A stretch of 36,996 bases of DNA from Bacteroidota bacterium (lineage in GTDB: Bacteria > Bacteroidota > Bacteroidia > Bacteroidales > CG2-30-32-10), in the NCBI GenBank assembly GCA_013377115.1, contig JACAAW010000014.1, positions 1 through 36,996 on the forward strand, in the 5' to 3' direction. A program made the translations under genes and the position numbers. The notes below the pieces were generated by a model. That model searched no databases. It was not told where the DNA came from and saw only the letters and a program-made list of their open reading frames with translations. Shown here piece after piece: positions 8,855-17,885 of this stretch (position 1 is its first letter; every line of letters starts with the position of its first letter).

Positions 8855-9985
8855 TTAGCAATTCTTCGGCAATTCAATCACAAAAGTACTTCCCAAATCA
8901 GGAACGCTGGTAACACTCACATTGCCGTGATAATAATCCTCAGTAATTTGTTTCATAATTGATAATCCGAGTCCACTCCCACTGATTTCTTTGGTTTTTG
9001 AATTTTTAATCCGAACAAATTCTTTAAATAATTTTGAAATATCATCATCTGTCATACCGATTCCGGTATCCTTAACGGATATTTTGATTTTATCTCCCTC
9101 AGTTTTTATGTAGCAATTTACAACGCCGTCGTTTTTATTGTATTTTACTGCATTAGACATAAGATTATTCATGATAATTTCGATTTCTTCTGAATCTGCA
9201 TTTAGCATGATGCTTGGCTGATCTGTGTCGAGATACATTTTTACATTTTTCTGAATCGCCATAGGGCTCATGGTATCCATAGAAATTCTGGCAATTTCGA
9301 CCAAATCAACTTTTACGATTTCTCGGTTCTTTTTACCTGATTCCAATTTGGTTAAATCAAGCATGTCCATTATTAATGAACGCATTCCTTTAATTCTTTC
9401 AAGCGATCTATTGATCATCAAGTCATAATCTTCGAGATTGGTTCCGGCCTGGCGATCTTGCATAATTCTCAAATAGCCTTCAATTGCATTGATCGGAGAT
9501 TTAAGTTCATGAGATAAAACTGATAAAAACTGGAAACGTATTGTTTTTCCGGCTTCTTGCAGTTTTTTAGTCATTCGTCTCAAATAGAGATGTTTGGTAA
9601 TGCTTTCCATCGCTGTTTTTAGTTCGAGCGGTGTAAAAGGCTTTGGAACAAAATTATACGCTCCGTTATTGGTAGCTTTTATAGCCAAATCCAAAGAAGC
9701 ATAAGAAGTAATCATCATTACACTAGTATCAAAGCTTTTTTTATTGATATACTCCAGAACTTCAATTCCAAAAATACCTGGGAGTTTGTTGTCGAGCAAA
9801 ACGATATCAACTGGATTATTATCAATATAAGTGATGGCCTCTTCGCCTGTTCCAACTTCAATGGTTTCGAAGGTAAAATCTTCTTCCAGAAAAGGGAAAC
9901 TTACTGAATAACCTTGCAAAATTCTTACAATTCCTGAGCGAATTCCCGGCTCATCATCAACAATCATTACTTTTAAGGTTGCCAT
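8855..9985 (-). CDS. Receiver-histidine kinase hybrid (REC-HisKA-HATPase)
   Basis: A 376-residue soluble protein without membrane segments. An N-terminal receiver (about 4-125) has D10/D11, phospho-acceptor D65 (IVLLDNKLPG) and K115 (VPKPF). A classical HisKA domain has H159 in LSVLSHELKSP, and HATPase_c has the N-box NNLMSNAVKYN, DTGIG (306-310) and GSGLG (336-340). With the receiver in front, the kinase can be tuned by phosphate coming from another kinase, a natural link in a phosphorelay. It is the last gene of the minus-strand hydrogenase block, 10 bp after a stand-alone receiver. It lacks an output domain of its own. Confidence 0.92.
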   Translation of the reverse strand: MATLKVMIVDDEPGIRSGIVRILQGYSVSFPFLEEDFTFETIEVGTGEEAITYIDNNPVDIVLLDNKLPGIFGIEVLEYINKKSFDTSVMMITSYASLDLAIKATNNGAYNFVPKPFTPLELKTAMESITKHLYLRRMTKKLQEAGKTIRFQFLSVLSHELKSPINAIEGYLRIMQDRQAGTNLEDYDLMINRSLERIKGMRSLIMDMLDLTKLESGKKNREIVKVDLVEIARISMDTMSPMAIQKNVKMYLDTDQPSIMLNADSEEIEIIMNNLMSNAVKYNKNDGVVNCYIKTEGDKIKISVKDTGIGMTDDDISKLFKEFVRIKNSKTKEISGSGLGLSIMKQITEDYYHGNVSVTSVPDLGSTFVIELPKNC

Positions 9986-9995
9986 AATCAGATTT

Positions 9996-10394
9996 TTATA
10001 ATTTTAATAATTTATTAATCTCCACCTGCAATTGATCGAAACGCAATCCTTTTTCAAGATAAAGATCCGCTTTTATCCATTGTTTTTCTTCATCGGTATT
10101 TAACCCGAATATCATTCCTGTTTCGGCAGTAACAGCCGTAACAATAATTACTGGAACATCTGGATATTTCTTTTTTATTTTATAACTTAAAATAAAACCG
10201 CTATCTTTATTGTCCATCATTAAATCAAAAATCGCTAAATCAGGTTTGAATTTATTGATTAAATCCTCTCCTTCTTTTTGATTTTCGCCAGTAATGATTT
10301 CAAATCCCATTTTCTTTAAGTGAATTTCCAATTGAGAGATACAATCAATATCGTCATCCACTATCAACACTGTTTTTTTATTCGAGGTTTTCAT
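9996..10394 (-). CDS. Stand-alone receiver domain
   Basis: A 132-residue protein that is only a CheY-like receiver: D13-D15 acidic cluster (LIVDDDID), phospho-acceptor D57 (LAIFDLMMDN), T86 and K115. About ten extra residues between T86 and K115 make that side longer than in CheY. It has no DNA-binding or enzymatic output. It lies 8 bp after the hydrogenase-kinase fusion and 10 bp before the receiver-kinase hybrid, so shuttling phosphate between those two proteins is the natural reading. Confidence 0.9.
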   Translation of the reverse strand: MKTSNKKTVLIVDDDIDCISQLEIHLKKMGFEIITGENQKEGEDLINKFKPDLAIFDLMMDNKDSGFILSYKIKKKYPDVPVIIVTAVTAETGMIFGLNTDEEKQWIKADLYLEKGLRFDQLQVEINKLLKL

Positions 10395-10402
10395 AATCTT
10401 TC

Positions 10403-12391
10403 TTATTGATTTTTGTTTCTGGGTATTTTTATTTTAAAAGTTGTTCCGGTTGGTCCAATTGCTAAATCAGCATTTGAATCAACATTAATTTGTCCATTGT
10501 GCATTTTTACGATGCCGTAAATAAGTGGTAATCCTAATCCAGTACCTTTTCCAATTGGTTTCGTTGTGAAAAAAGGAGTAAATATCTTGTCCATATCTTC
10601 ATTTGAAATACCGCAACCATTATCACCGATACAAAACTCCACATCTCCATTGCTTTGATTGAGTTCTATTTTCAAAACTCCACCATTTGGCATTGCTTCA
10701 ATTGCATTTTTCTCAATATTGGTCAAAACCTGCATCCATTGGTCATTATCAATAAAAGCAAAAGGATTGGTAAGCGTAGATTTCAATTCAATTTTTACAT
10801 TATCAGGAACAATTATTGACTCCAAACTATGTTGAGTAAATTTGAAAATATCGGTTTCAACCAAATCCACTTGATTTTTTCTGGCGAAGTTTAATAAACC
10901 ACCTACAATTTTCTTACAACGCTCTGCCTGTTCTACAATTAAATCTAAATCTTTATTGATTGGACTATCTTCTGGTGCTTCATCTTTCAAAATATTACTA
11001 TACATCGTAATTATCCCAAGAGGATTATTGAGTTCGTGAGCAATACCAGCGGAAAGTTGTCCCATTGTAGCCAACTTTTCAGTTTGCTTAAGCGATTGTT
11101 GCGCACTTGCAAGTTTTTCGTTCGAAAGGTTTAAATCTTTTACTGAATTGTGAAGTTTCTCGATGGTAAAAGGTAAACACATTTCTGTTTCAGCTAAACC
11201 TTCAACAATTGCAATAGCATGTTCATCACAAGTATCGTATCCACATGCTCCACAATTTAAATGGTCTTGCAAGGTGAATTTCCCTATAGATTCGAGTACT
11301 TTTTTTATTTTTTCAGCTGATGGCATAGGAATACGACGATCGGCAGGGATAAATGTTTGCGTAAAATCCATGTCTTTTACTAATTCATATTCCTTTCTCC
11401 ACTCAGCTGTATCAAAATTTTGAAGTTTGGTTCGCACATAATCGCGAATATTGGTAGTTTTTGTAAATAATTTGCTATTGCTGGTCATTCCAGGTCCCAT
11501 AATACAACCTTCGCAACAAAGCAATTCTAAATGTTGAGATTTATTAAGACCTTCTTCAAATTCTTTAATGGCTTCTCTAAAATGTATTCGACCAGATGCA
11601 ACAATAATATTTTCATCACAAATATCATCTGATTTGTTTATTGAATGTAATTTACCGCGAGTTACAGGAAAAATAGCCGCTTTTCCAGCAATTGGAGGAT
11701 CAAAATCAGTAGGAATAATATTTTCTTGACTGATTTGTGATTCAATAAACATTTTCCGCAATTCCATAAAAGTAATTACCTGATCAACTTCAGTAGACTC
11801 AGCTTTTTTGGCAATACATGGTCCGATAAAAACGGTTTTAATGTTCTCTCCATATTTTTTCTTCACAATGCGAACCATAGCGACCATTGGAGAAACAATT
11901 GGAGCCAAAGAATTAATCAGTTCTGGATGATAATGTCGAACATAATAAGCTATTGCTGGACAATCGGAAGAAATGAATTTTGCTGCATCTTTATCTTCCA
12001 ATGTTTTTTTATATTCTTTCGCAACCACATCAGCTCCAAAACCAACTTCAACAACATAAGTAAATCCAAGTTTTCGAAGCATTCCAATAAATACCTTATA
12101 ATCTTCTATTTCAGAAAACTCAGCTGGGAAACTAGGCGCAACGCAGGCAACTGTTATGTTTTCACCTTTCAGATAATCATAAACTGGAGCTGTTGTGTCT
12201 ATAAAAGTTTTTGCTTTTTGACTGCATACTTTCGTACAATTGCCGCAGCCAATGCATCGTGTAGAAATTACTTCGGCTTGGCCATTAACAATTTTTATAG
12301 CTTTTACTGGGCATTCTCTGACACAGGTATAACAAACCCTGCATCGATCTTTGACCGTATATACTAGCTCGTTATTTATCAGATTTCCCAT
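10403..12391 (-). CDS. [FeFe]-hydrogenase-like H2 sensor fused to a histidine kinase
   Basis: A 662-residue soluble protein with a composite architecture. Residues 10-60 form two [4Fe-4S] ferredoxin motifs (C17/20/23/27 and C46/49/52/56). Residues about 75-325 are a hydrogenase large-subunit domain with all four cysteines expected to hold an H-cluster: C144 (SSDCPA), C192 (GPCIAKK), C292 and C296 (ELLCCEGC). C380/C383/C388/C405 form a further Fe-S motif (CGACGYDTC...MCLP, PF04060 type). A HisKA-HATPase kinase with H452 (LSAGIAHELNNPL), N-box NIEKNAIEAMPNGG and GTGLGL ends the protein. The Cys that relays protons in catalytic enzymes (TSCCP) is D143 here and the second motif lacks Met, as expected for a slow sensor. 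It resembles histidine-kinase-linked group C hydrogenases. It lies 81 bp after hydA. Confidence 0.9.
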   Translation of the reverse strand: MGNLINNELVYTVKDRCRVCYTCVRECPVKAIKIVNGQAEVISTRCIGCGNCTKVCSQKAKTFIDTTAPVYDYLKGENITVACVAPSFPAEFSEIEDYKVFIGMLRKLGFTYVVEVGFGADVVAKEYKKTLEDKDAAKFISSDCPAIAYYVRHYHPELINSLAPIVSPMVAMVRIVKKKYGENIKTVFIGPCIAKKAESTEVDQVITFMELRKMFIESQISQENIIPTDFDPPIAGKAAIFPVTRGKLHSINKSDDICDENIIVASGRIHFREAIKEFEEGLNKSQHLELLCCEGCIMGPGMTSNSKLFTKTTNIRDYVRTKLQNFDTAEWRKEYELVKDMDFTQTFIPADRRIPMPSAEKIKKVLESIGKFTLQDHLNCGACGYDTCDEHAIAIVEGLAETEMCLPFTIEKLHNSVKDLNLSNEKLASAQQSLKQTEKLATMGQLSAGIAHELNNPLGIITMYSNILKDEAPEDSPINKDLDLIVEQAERCKKIVGGLLNFARKNQVDLVETDIFKFTQHSLESIIVPDNVKIELKSTLTNPFAFIDNDQWMQVLTNIEKNAIEAMPNGGVLKIELNQSNGDVEFCIGDNGCGISNEDMDKIFTPFFTTKPIGKGTGLGLPLIYGIVKMHNGQINVDSNADLAIGPTGTTFKIKIPRNKNQ

Positions 12392-12472
12392 TTTGAATTC
12401 AATTTTTTTATTTTTAATAGTCTTTTATTTTAAAGATTAATAAACTTTTTCCTTTTCACGATATCCTTTTCA

Positions 12473-14197
12473 CTAAAGTAATACGTCTCTTTTACAGAAT
12501 TTGGTATGAAGCAATTCATGACTTTTTCTTTGAAGTGGTTCTCCCAAGAAATTCGCATATAATTCAACAATTTCTGGATTTTTATGCGATGCTTTCAATG
12601 TTTCCTTTTCATCAATTTTATAAAGTGATTGCATTCTTGCATCAATAATAGCTTCTGAAGCACCAATTCTTTGGCCTCCTCCTGCAATGCAACCTCCAGG
12701 ACAAGTCATTACTTCAACAAAATGAATATCTTTTCTTCCATTTCTAATTTCTTCGATAAGCTTAGCTGCATTTGCCAAACCACTGACCACCGCAACACCA
12801 ACTTCCAAATCATTTATTTGGATCTTTGCTTCTTTTCTTCCCGCAAATCCTCGTAAAGCTGAAATTTTAAAATTGGTCAATTCGGTTCCTGTGAGGATTT
12901 TGTATGCAGTTCTTAAAGCTGCTTCCATCACTCCACCAGTTGCACCAAAAATTTTCCCTGCCGAACTTCTAACTCCCATAGGTGAATCGGTAATCTCTGG
13001 TTGAATATTATTCATATCAATTCCATTTAGATTAATCAATTCTATTAGTTCACGAGTTGAAATTACAATATCAACATCATTTACTCCGTTTCTTCCCATT
13101 GTATCACGCTGAGCTTCAAACTTTTTAGCAGTACAAGGCATTATAGAAACTGAAATAATATCTTCAGGTTTTTGTTTAATTTTATCAGCAAAATAGGTTT
13201 TGATGATAGCGCCAGTCATTTGTTGCGGCGATTTACATGAAGACAAGTTTACAAGAAAATCGGGTGCAAATTCTTCAGCATATTTTACCCAAGCAGGACA
13301 ACAGCTTGTAAACATCGGTAATTTTCCGGCTTTTGTAATTCTATCAATCAATTCTGAAGCTTCTTCAATAATGGTAAGGTCAGCGCCAAAAGTAGTATCA
13401 AAAACAAAACGGAATCCCATTTTTCTTAATGCAGCATTTAAAGTACCGGTAATATCTTTTCCTGGTTTCATTCCAAACTCCTCGGCAATTGAAACAGTTA
13501 TTGATGGCGCATATTGAACAACAACCATTTTTTCAGGATGATTTAATGCTTCCTGAACCAAAGAAGTTTGATTTCGCTCTGATAAAGCTCCAGTTGGACA
13601 AACCATAATACATTGACCACAATTTACACAGCTTGAAGTATTTAATCCTTTGCCCATTGTAGTTCCAATAATGGATTTACTGCCTCTATTTGTAAACTCA
13701 ATACAAGAAACGCCCATTGTTTCTTCACAAACTCGAACACATCTTCCACATAAAATACATTTATCTGGATCGCGAACGATACTCAAACTCGAAAAATCAA
13801 TTTTATGGTTATTTTTCACACCATGAATTCTTCTTTCAACAACATGATATTCCTTTGCTAAACTTTGAAGTTCGCAATTTGAATTTCTCACGCAAAACAA
13901 ACAATCGTCTGGATGGTTTGATAATAAAAGTTCAACAATAGTTTTTCTGGCTTCAACAACTCTTGGCGAATGCGTTTTTATTTTCATGTTATTGAAAACT
14001 GGAAATGAGCATGAACTCACTAATTTTGAATTTCCTTCAACTTCAACCACACAAATTCTGCAAGCACCTGTTGGAATAAAATTCTTCATATTACAAAGTG
14101 TTGGAACCCTAATTCCATTACGATTTAATACTGTTAAGATGGTTTCGCCATCAAATGCTTCGTATATTTTTCCGTTTACATCTATATTTAAGCTCAT
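12473..14197 (-). CDS. hydA: NAD-linked [FeFe]-hydrogenase catalytic subunit HydA
   Basis: 574 residues, the same length as clostridial CpI, and the H-cluster cysteines fall at the same numbers. TSCCP has C299 (proton relay) and C300, MPCTAKK has C355, and TCPGGC has C499 and C503. The N-terminus carries a [2Fe-2S] plant-type ferredoxin (C35/C46/C49/C63), a His-Cys3 [4Fe-4S] site (H95/C99/C102/C108) and two [4Fe-4S] motifs (C147/150/153/157; C190/193/196/200). It reduces protons or oxidises H2 in the cytoplasm. Its neighbours HydB and HydC are the NADH-side subunits, as in trimeric enzymes that couple NADH and ferredoxin to H2. The start ATG is 18 bp after hydB. The maturation genes hydE/F/G are not in this window. 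Confidence 0.96.
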   Translation of the reverse strand: MSLNIDVNGKIYEAFDGETILTVLNRNGIRVPTLCNMKNFIPTGACRICVVEVEGNSKLVSSCSFPVFNNMKIKTHSPRVVEARKTIVELLLSNHPDDCLFCVRNSNCELQSLAKEYHVVERRIHGVKNNHKIDFSSLSIVRDPDKCILCGRCVRVCEETMGVSCIEFTNRGSKSIIGTTMGKGLNTSSCVNCGQCIMVCPTGALSERNQTSLVQEALNHPEKMVVVQYAPSITVSIAEEFGMKPGKDITGTLNAALRKMGFRFVFDTTFGADLTIIEEASELIDRITKAGKLPMFTSCCPAWVKYAEEFAPDFLVNLSSCKSPQQMTGAIIKTYFADKIKQKPEDIISVSIMPCTAKKFEAQRDTMGRNGVNDVDIVISTRELIELINLNGIDMNNIQPEITDSPMGVRSSAGKIFGATGGVMEAALRTAYKILTGTELTNFKISALRGFAGRKEAKIQINDLEVGVAVVSGLANAAKLIEEIRNGRKDIHFVEVMTCPGGCIAGGGQRIGASEAIIDARMQSLYKIDEKETLKASHKNPEIVELYANFLGEPLQRKSHELLHTKFCKRDVLL

Positions 14198-14215
14198 AAT
14201 TCAGCTATTTTAAAA

Positions 14216-16147
14216 TTAAATCAATTCTATTGCTTCAAATTTGCATACTTCCTGGCATGAACCACATCCGATACATTTGTCATCAACAATGAAATGAGGT
14301 GTTTTTTTACTTCCAATTATTGCGTTTGTTGGACATTTTTTCGAACAAACAGTGCAACCTGTACATTTATCAATTAAAATTTTAAATTTTCGTAATTCAG
14401 TGCATTTATTTGCGGGACAAACACGTTCGAAAATATGTGCTTCATACTCATGGCGGAAATAACGCAAAGTGCTAAGAACAGGATTTGGTGCCGATTGTCC
14501 TAAACCACATAATGAAGTTTCTTGGATGATATGCCCTAATTTTTCCAGTTGCATCACACCACGAAAACGTTCCAATGCTTGATTCCCTTGATAATTATGA
14601 GGTTTTGCAGTAATATTTTGAAGAATCTCGAGCATCCGTTTTGTTCCTTCTCTACAAGGAATGCACTTTCCACAACTTTCTCTTTGAATAAAATCCATGA
14701 AGAATTTTGCAATATCAACCATGCAAGTATCTTCGTCCATAACAACCAAACCACCTGAACCCATCATTGCTCCAACTGCAATTAAATTTTGATAATCAAT
14801 TTGAATATCAAGATTTTCTTCAGTAATACAACCGCCTGATGGTCCACCAATTTGAACTGCTTTAAATTTCTTTTTATTTGGAATTCCGCCTGCAATATCG
14901 AAAATAATTTCACGAACCGTTGTTCCCATTGGAATTTCAACCAATCCTGTATTTTTCACATTTCCTGATAAAGCAAAAACTTTGGTTCCTTTGCTTCTTT
15001 CAGTTCCAATTGCATTGTACCATTCCCAGCCATTTTGAATAATCGAAGGAACATTTGAATAGGTTTCAACATTATTTATTACACTTGGTTTTCCAAACAA
15101 TCCACTTTCGGTTGGAAATGGTGGACGAGGACTTGGCATTCCTCTATATCCTTCGATGCTATGCATTAATGCTGTTTCTTCTCCACAAACGAAAGCACCA
15201 GCTCCCATTTTAATTTTTATTTTCAGGTCGAAACCAGTGTTTAAAATATTATGACCAAGCAAACCATAATCTTCGGCTTGTTGAATTGCAATTTTTAAAC
15301 GTTTTATAGCGAGTGGATATTCTGCACGGATATAAATATAAGCGACACTGGCACCAACTGCATAGGAACCAATTGCCAATCCTTCGAGTAAGCGATGTGG
15401 ATCTCCTTCGATAACCGCTCTGTCCATAAAAGCACCTGGATCGCCTTCATCGGCATTGCAAATCATGTATTTTTGATCGCTAGGAGTTTTATATGCCAAT
15501 CTCCATTTCATTCCTGTTGAAAAACCTCCACCACCTCTGCCTCGTAAACCACTTTTTTCAATAGTTGAAATTACCTCATCAGAACTTTGTTTTTTTAATA
15601 CTTGAATTAAACTTTTGTATCCTCCTTTAAAAATGTATTCATCAATGCTAACAGGATCAATGATACCACAATTTTGGAGTACAATTCTTTTCTGTTTAAC
15701 AAAAAATGGATGGTCGAAAATCTTTGGAACTTTTGTCCAAGGTTTTATCCCATCCACTTCAAACTGACCAAGTATGGCATGGCCTTCAGATTTTCCTGCA
15801 AAAACAGAATCTAATAATGCGTCAACTTTATCGGAAGTTACTTTTGAAAATGAAATTCTATTTTTCTCTGGTAACTCAATATCTACAATTGGTTCGGCGG
15901 TACAATAACCGATACAGCCAACTTCAATAATTTTTGCATCAATATTCTTTTCACTTAAGTAATTTTCTACTGCAACTTTTGTTTTTCCTGCACCTGCTCC
16001 TAAACCACAAGTTCCCGCTCCAATATAAATTATAGTTTTTTTTTTCTCAGTATTATAATCCTCGATTTTGGGCATCACACTTGATTCAAAGCCTGTGCTC
16101 AATTTATCAAGATAATCCTTAGCTAATATTTTTGACTTCGGTTTCAT
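14216..16147 (-). CDS. hydB: Hydrogenase diaphorase subunit HydB (NuoF-like)
   Basis: 643 residues from the ATG at 16147. A longer frame exists, but it would overlap hydC far more and adds a non-homologous stretch. Domains in order: a thioredoxin-like [2Fe-2S] region (about 35-115; C47, C78, C82), a NuoF core with the FMN/NADH glycine loop GLRGRGGGGFSTG (200-212) and CGEETAL (321-327), a [4Fe-4S] site C492/C495/C498/C547, and two C-terminal [4Fe-4S] motifs (C595/598/601/605 and C625/628/631/635). It oxidises or reduces NAD(P) and passes electrons to HydA. It overlaps hydC by 29 bp and precedes hydA by 18 bp. The long C-terminal ferredoxin tail is typical of HydB rather than complex I NuoF. 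Confidence 0.94.
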   Translation of the reverse strand: MKPKSKILAKDYLDKLSTGFESSVMPKIEDYNTEKKKTIIYIGAGTCGLGAGAGKTKVAVENYLSEKNIDAKIIEVGCIGYCTAEPIVDIELPEKNRISFSKVTSDKVDALLDSVFAGKSEGHAILGQFEVDGIKPWTKVPKIFDHPFFVKQKRIVLQNCGIIDPVSIDEYIFKGGYKSLIQVLKKQSSDEVISTIEKSGLRGRGGGGFSTGMKWRLAYKTPSDQKYMICNADEGDPGAFMDRAVIEGDPHRLLEGLAIGSYAVGASVAYIYIRAEYPLAIKRLKIAIQQAEDYGLLGHNILNTGFDLKIKIKMGAGAFVCGEETALMHSIEGYRGMPSPRPPFPTESGLFGKPSVINNVETYSNVPSIIQNGWEWYNAIGTERSKGTKVFALSGNVKNTGLVEIPMGTTVREIIFDIAGGIPNKKKFKAVQIGGPSGGCITEENLDIQIDYQNLIAVGAMMGSGGLVVMDEDTCMVDIAKFFMDFIQRESCGKCIPCREGTKRMLEILQNITAKPHNYQGNQALERFRGVMQLEKLGHIIQETSLCGLGQSAPNPVLSTLRYFRHEYEAHIFERVCPANKCTELRKFKILIDKCTGCTVCSKKCPTNAIIGSKKTPHFIVDDKCIGCGSCQEVCKFEAIELI

Positions 16148-16613
16148 AGTTCGCGTCTTTTGAACGGTAAGTGTCGATAATGTTTTTAATTGAAACGGCG
16201 GTAACATTTGCATAAAATTCGCCGTTAATACAAATTACAGGTGCAAGACCACAAGCCCCTATGCATGCAACTACTTCAATACTGAAAAGTCCATCACGTG
16301 TGGTTTGTCCTGCTTTTACTTTTAAGCATGTTTCCAATTCCTGTAAAACAGTAGCCGAACCAAGAACATGACAAGCAGTACCTCTACATACTTGGACATG
16401 ATATTTTCCAACTGGCTCAAACCTAAATTGGTTGTAAAAAGTAGCAACGCCATAAATTTTACTTGTGGGAATTTTTAGCTTATTCCCAGTCTTTACTATG
16501 GCTTCTTCCGACAAAAAACCTTCATTTTCCTGTATTTCCTGCAATAACGGTATCAGGGCATCTCGTCCGCTATTCTCGTAACCTATTAAAATGCTATCAA
16601 TTGTCGCTTTCAT
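16119..16613 (-). CDS. hydC: Hydrogenase subunit HydC (NuoE-like [2Fe-2S])
   Basis: 164 residues, the usual length for NuoE/HydC. A helical N-terminus (about 1-65; GFLSEEAIVKTGNKLKIPTS, IYGVATFYNQF) precedes a thioredoxin-like fold holding one [2Fe-2S] cluster through C76, C81 (VCRGTACHV) and C117, C121 (ACIGACG). It hands electrons between HydB's flavin site and the rest of the complex. It is the first structural gene of the hydrogenase, 36-39 bp after a receiver gene in the same direction. Its 3' end overlaps hydB by 29 bp, which couples their translation. Confidence 0.95.
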   Translation of the reverse strand: MKATIDSILIGYENSGRDALIPLLQEIQENEGFLSEEAIVKTGNKLKIPTSKIYGVATFYNQFRFEPVGKYHVQVCRGTACHVLGSATVLQELETCLKVKAGQTTRDGLFSIEVVACIGACGLAPVICINGEFYANVTAVSIKNIIDTYRSKDANYETEVKNIS

Positions 16614-16652
16614 ATCATTTATGGTGTTGCTACACTTTGAATTAATTATTAA

Positions 16653-17150
16653 TTATAAACCTAAAATCTTTTTAATTTCAGGAACTATGATTTTTGCATC
16701 AACTGGTTTTCTAACAAAACCATCAACTGGGAACCAAATTGATTTTCCATCTTCTGATAAATAATCAACACCAGCTTTTCCAGTATTGATGTCTTTTACT
16801 AGAATTACATGTAAATCTTTGAATCCTGGATTTTTTCTGAATTCACGAGCCATTTCTTGAACGTCTGGTTTTGTGGTGGTTAAAATGTCGATTGAAGTTT
16901 GCATCAACACTTTCATTCCTTTTAATTCAGGATCATCATTAATTTCTTTTGCCAATTCAAAACCTTCGTAATGAGTGGTCATCATAACATCTAGAATAGC
17001 TAAATCAGGTTTTTCTTCCTTGATTTTTTTCATGCCTTCTACTTTGTCATTTGCAAAGGTTACTTTATAACCTTCTTTACTTAAAATAGTTTGAATGATA
17101 GTGATTACATCAATATCGTCATCTACGATTACAATTTTCTTGGTTTTCAT
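16653..17150 (-). CDS. Stand-alone receiver with an expanded alpha4 region
   Basis: 165 residues from the ATG at 17150, chosen because the sequence then begins MKTKKIVIVDDD like its sibling at 9996-10394; a 9-residue longer version would overlap the gene before. Receiver residues are D10-D12, phospho-acceptor D54 (LAILDVMM), T85 and K148 (FVRKPV). Between T85 and K148 lie about 62 residues, some 40 more than in CheY, including DVQEMAREFRKNP. No output domain follows. The gene sits directly ahead of hydC, so it probably belongs to hydrogenase control. What the insertion does is unknown. Confidence 0.87.
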   Translation of the reverse strand: MKTKKIVIVDDDIDVITIIQTILSKEGYKVTFANDKVEGMKKIKEEKPDLAILDVMMTTHYEGFELAKEINDDPELKGMKVLMQTSIDILTTTKPDVQEMAREFRKNPGFKDLHVILVKDINTGKAGVDYLSEDGKSIWFPVDGFVRKPVDAKIIVPEIKKILGL

Positions 17151-17169
17151 AACATTGTTTTTAAAATGA

Positions 17170-17565
17170 TTATACAATTTTTTTATTGCCAGAGTAATTT
17201 CCAGCTATTTGATTATTCATTATTTTAGCTAAAAGATCATAATTCTCACCAGATTTTGATAAATATCCATTCGCTCCTGCATCCAACATTCTATTTATAT
17301 AATCTTGATTTTCGTAAGATGAAAAACCGATGATGGTGATTTCTGGATTTAATATTTTAGCCCTTCTTGTTGCTTCGATTCCATCCATTATAGGCATTTT
17401 AATGTCCATAAAAACAACATCAACCAAATGATCATTCAAAATATTTAAGAACTCTTCTCCATTTGTGGCTTCGGCAACAATTTCGACTTCTCCAATATTC
17501 AACAAAACCGTTTTAAGTCCCTTACGGAATGTTGCTTCATTATCGACGATTATTACTTTGACCAT
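17170..17565 (-). CDS. NarL-type receiver without DNA-binding domain
   Basis: 131 residues. The receiver resembles NarL-family regulators (VVFMDIKMPIMDGIEATRRAK; phospho-acceptor D54, S82, K104), but the protein stops shortly after the receiver at NYSGNKKIV, where a LuxR helix-turn-helix would normally begin. One of the paired acidic residues is Asn (IVDNEA: D8, N9), which may weaken metal binding. Either it evolved as a phosphate sink or linker, or it is a truncated regulator that has been kept. The intact reading frame and sound receiver core favour the former. It lies 19 bp ahead of the expanded receiver. Confidence 0.88.
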   Translation of the reverse strand: MVKVIIVDNEATFRKGLKTVLLNIGEVEIVAEATNGEEFLNILNDHLVDVVFMDIKMPIMDGIEATRRAKILNPEITIIGFSSYENQDYINRMLDAGANGYLSKSGENYDLLAKIMNNQIAGNYSGNKKIV

Positions 17566-17584
17566 TTTGTTTATTATTATGATG

Positions 17585-17592
17585 CAAAACTA
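17585..17592 (-). promoter_or_regulatory. Possible -7 box (TAGTTTTG) ahead of receiver-hyd genes
   Basis: The minus strand reads TAGTTTTG, matching TAnnTTTG, 20 bp ahead of the ATG at 17565. No TTG is found at the proper distance, so the call is weak. The rest of the gene-free interval 17566-17885 shows no further clear signal. Confidence 0.3.
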
Positions 17593-17885
17593 TTTCTAAT
17601 AAATAGCCTGTGTAAGCGTAATTGACGAAATGAAGAAACAGGCAAAAACACATGCAAGGGTTCTGAATGTGTTCAGCATCAATAGATATAGATGCTATTT
17701 TGAAGCAATATAAATTACAATTATTTAAAAATCAATCATAATAAACTGAAATACTGCAAATTGCATGAGCAAAAAAAACTTCTTTTTTTGAAAATAATTT
17801 TCAATAGGTATTTTTACGGATGCTGGTTTTGGTGATTAGCACAAGCGAATAAGATAATTCGTTGCTTAGCAAATACAAAAATTAT

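Noticed and set aside
11927-12367. 146-codon open frame opposite the hydrogenase-kinase gene
   Set aside because: It is antisense to a clearly conserved gene, and its translation has no recognisable motif.
12392-12472. Separate promoter or terminator between hydA and the sensor kinase gene
   Set aside because: AT-rich, no stable hairpin and no full TTG/TAnnTTTG pair was seen in these 81 bp.
16148-16213. Longer N-terminus for hydB
   Set aside because: It would extend the overlap with hydC to about 95 bp and adds residues unlike the family; ATG at 16147 preferred.
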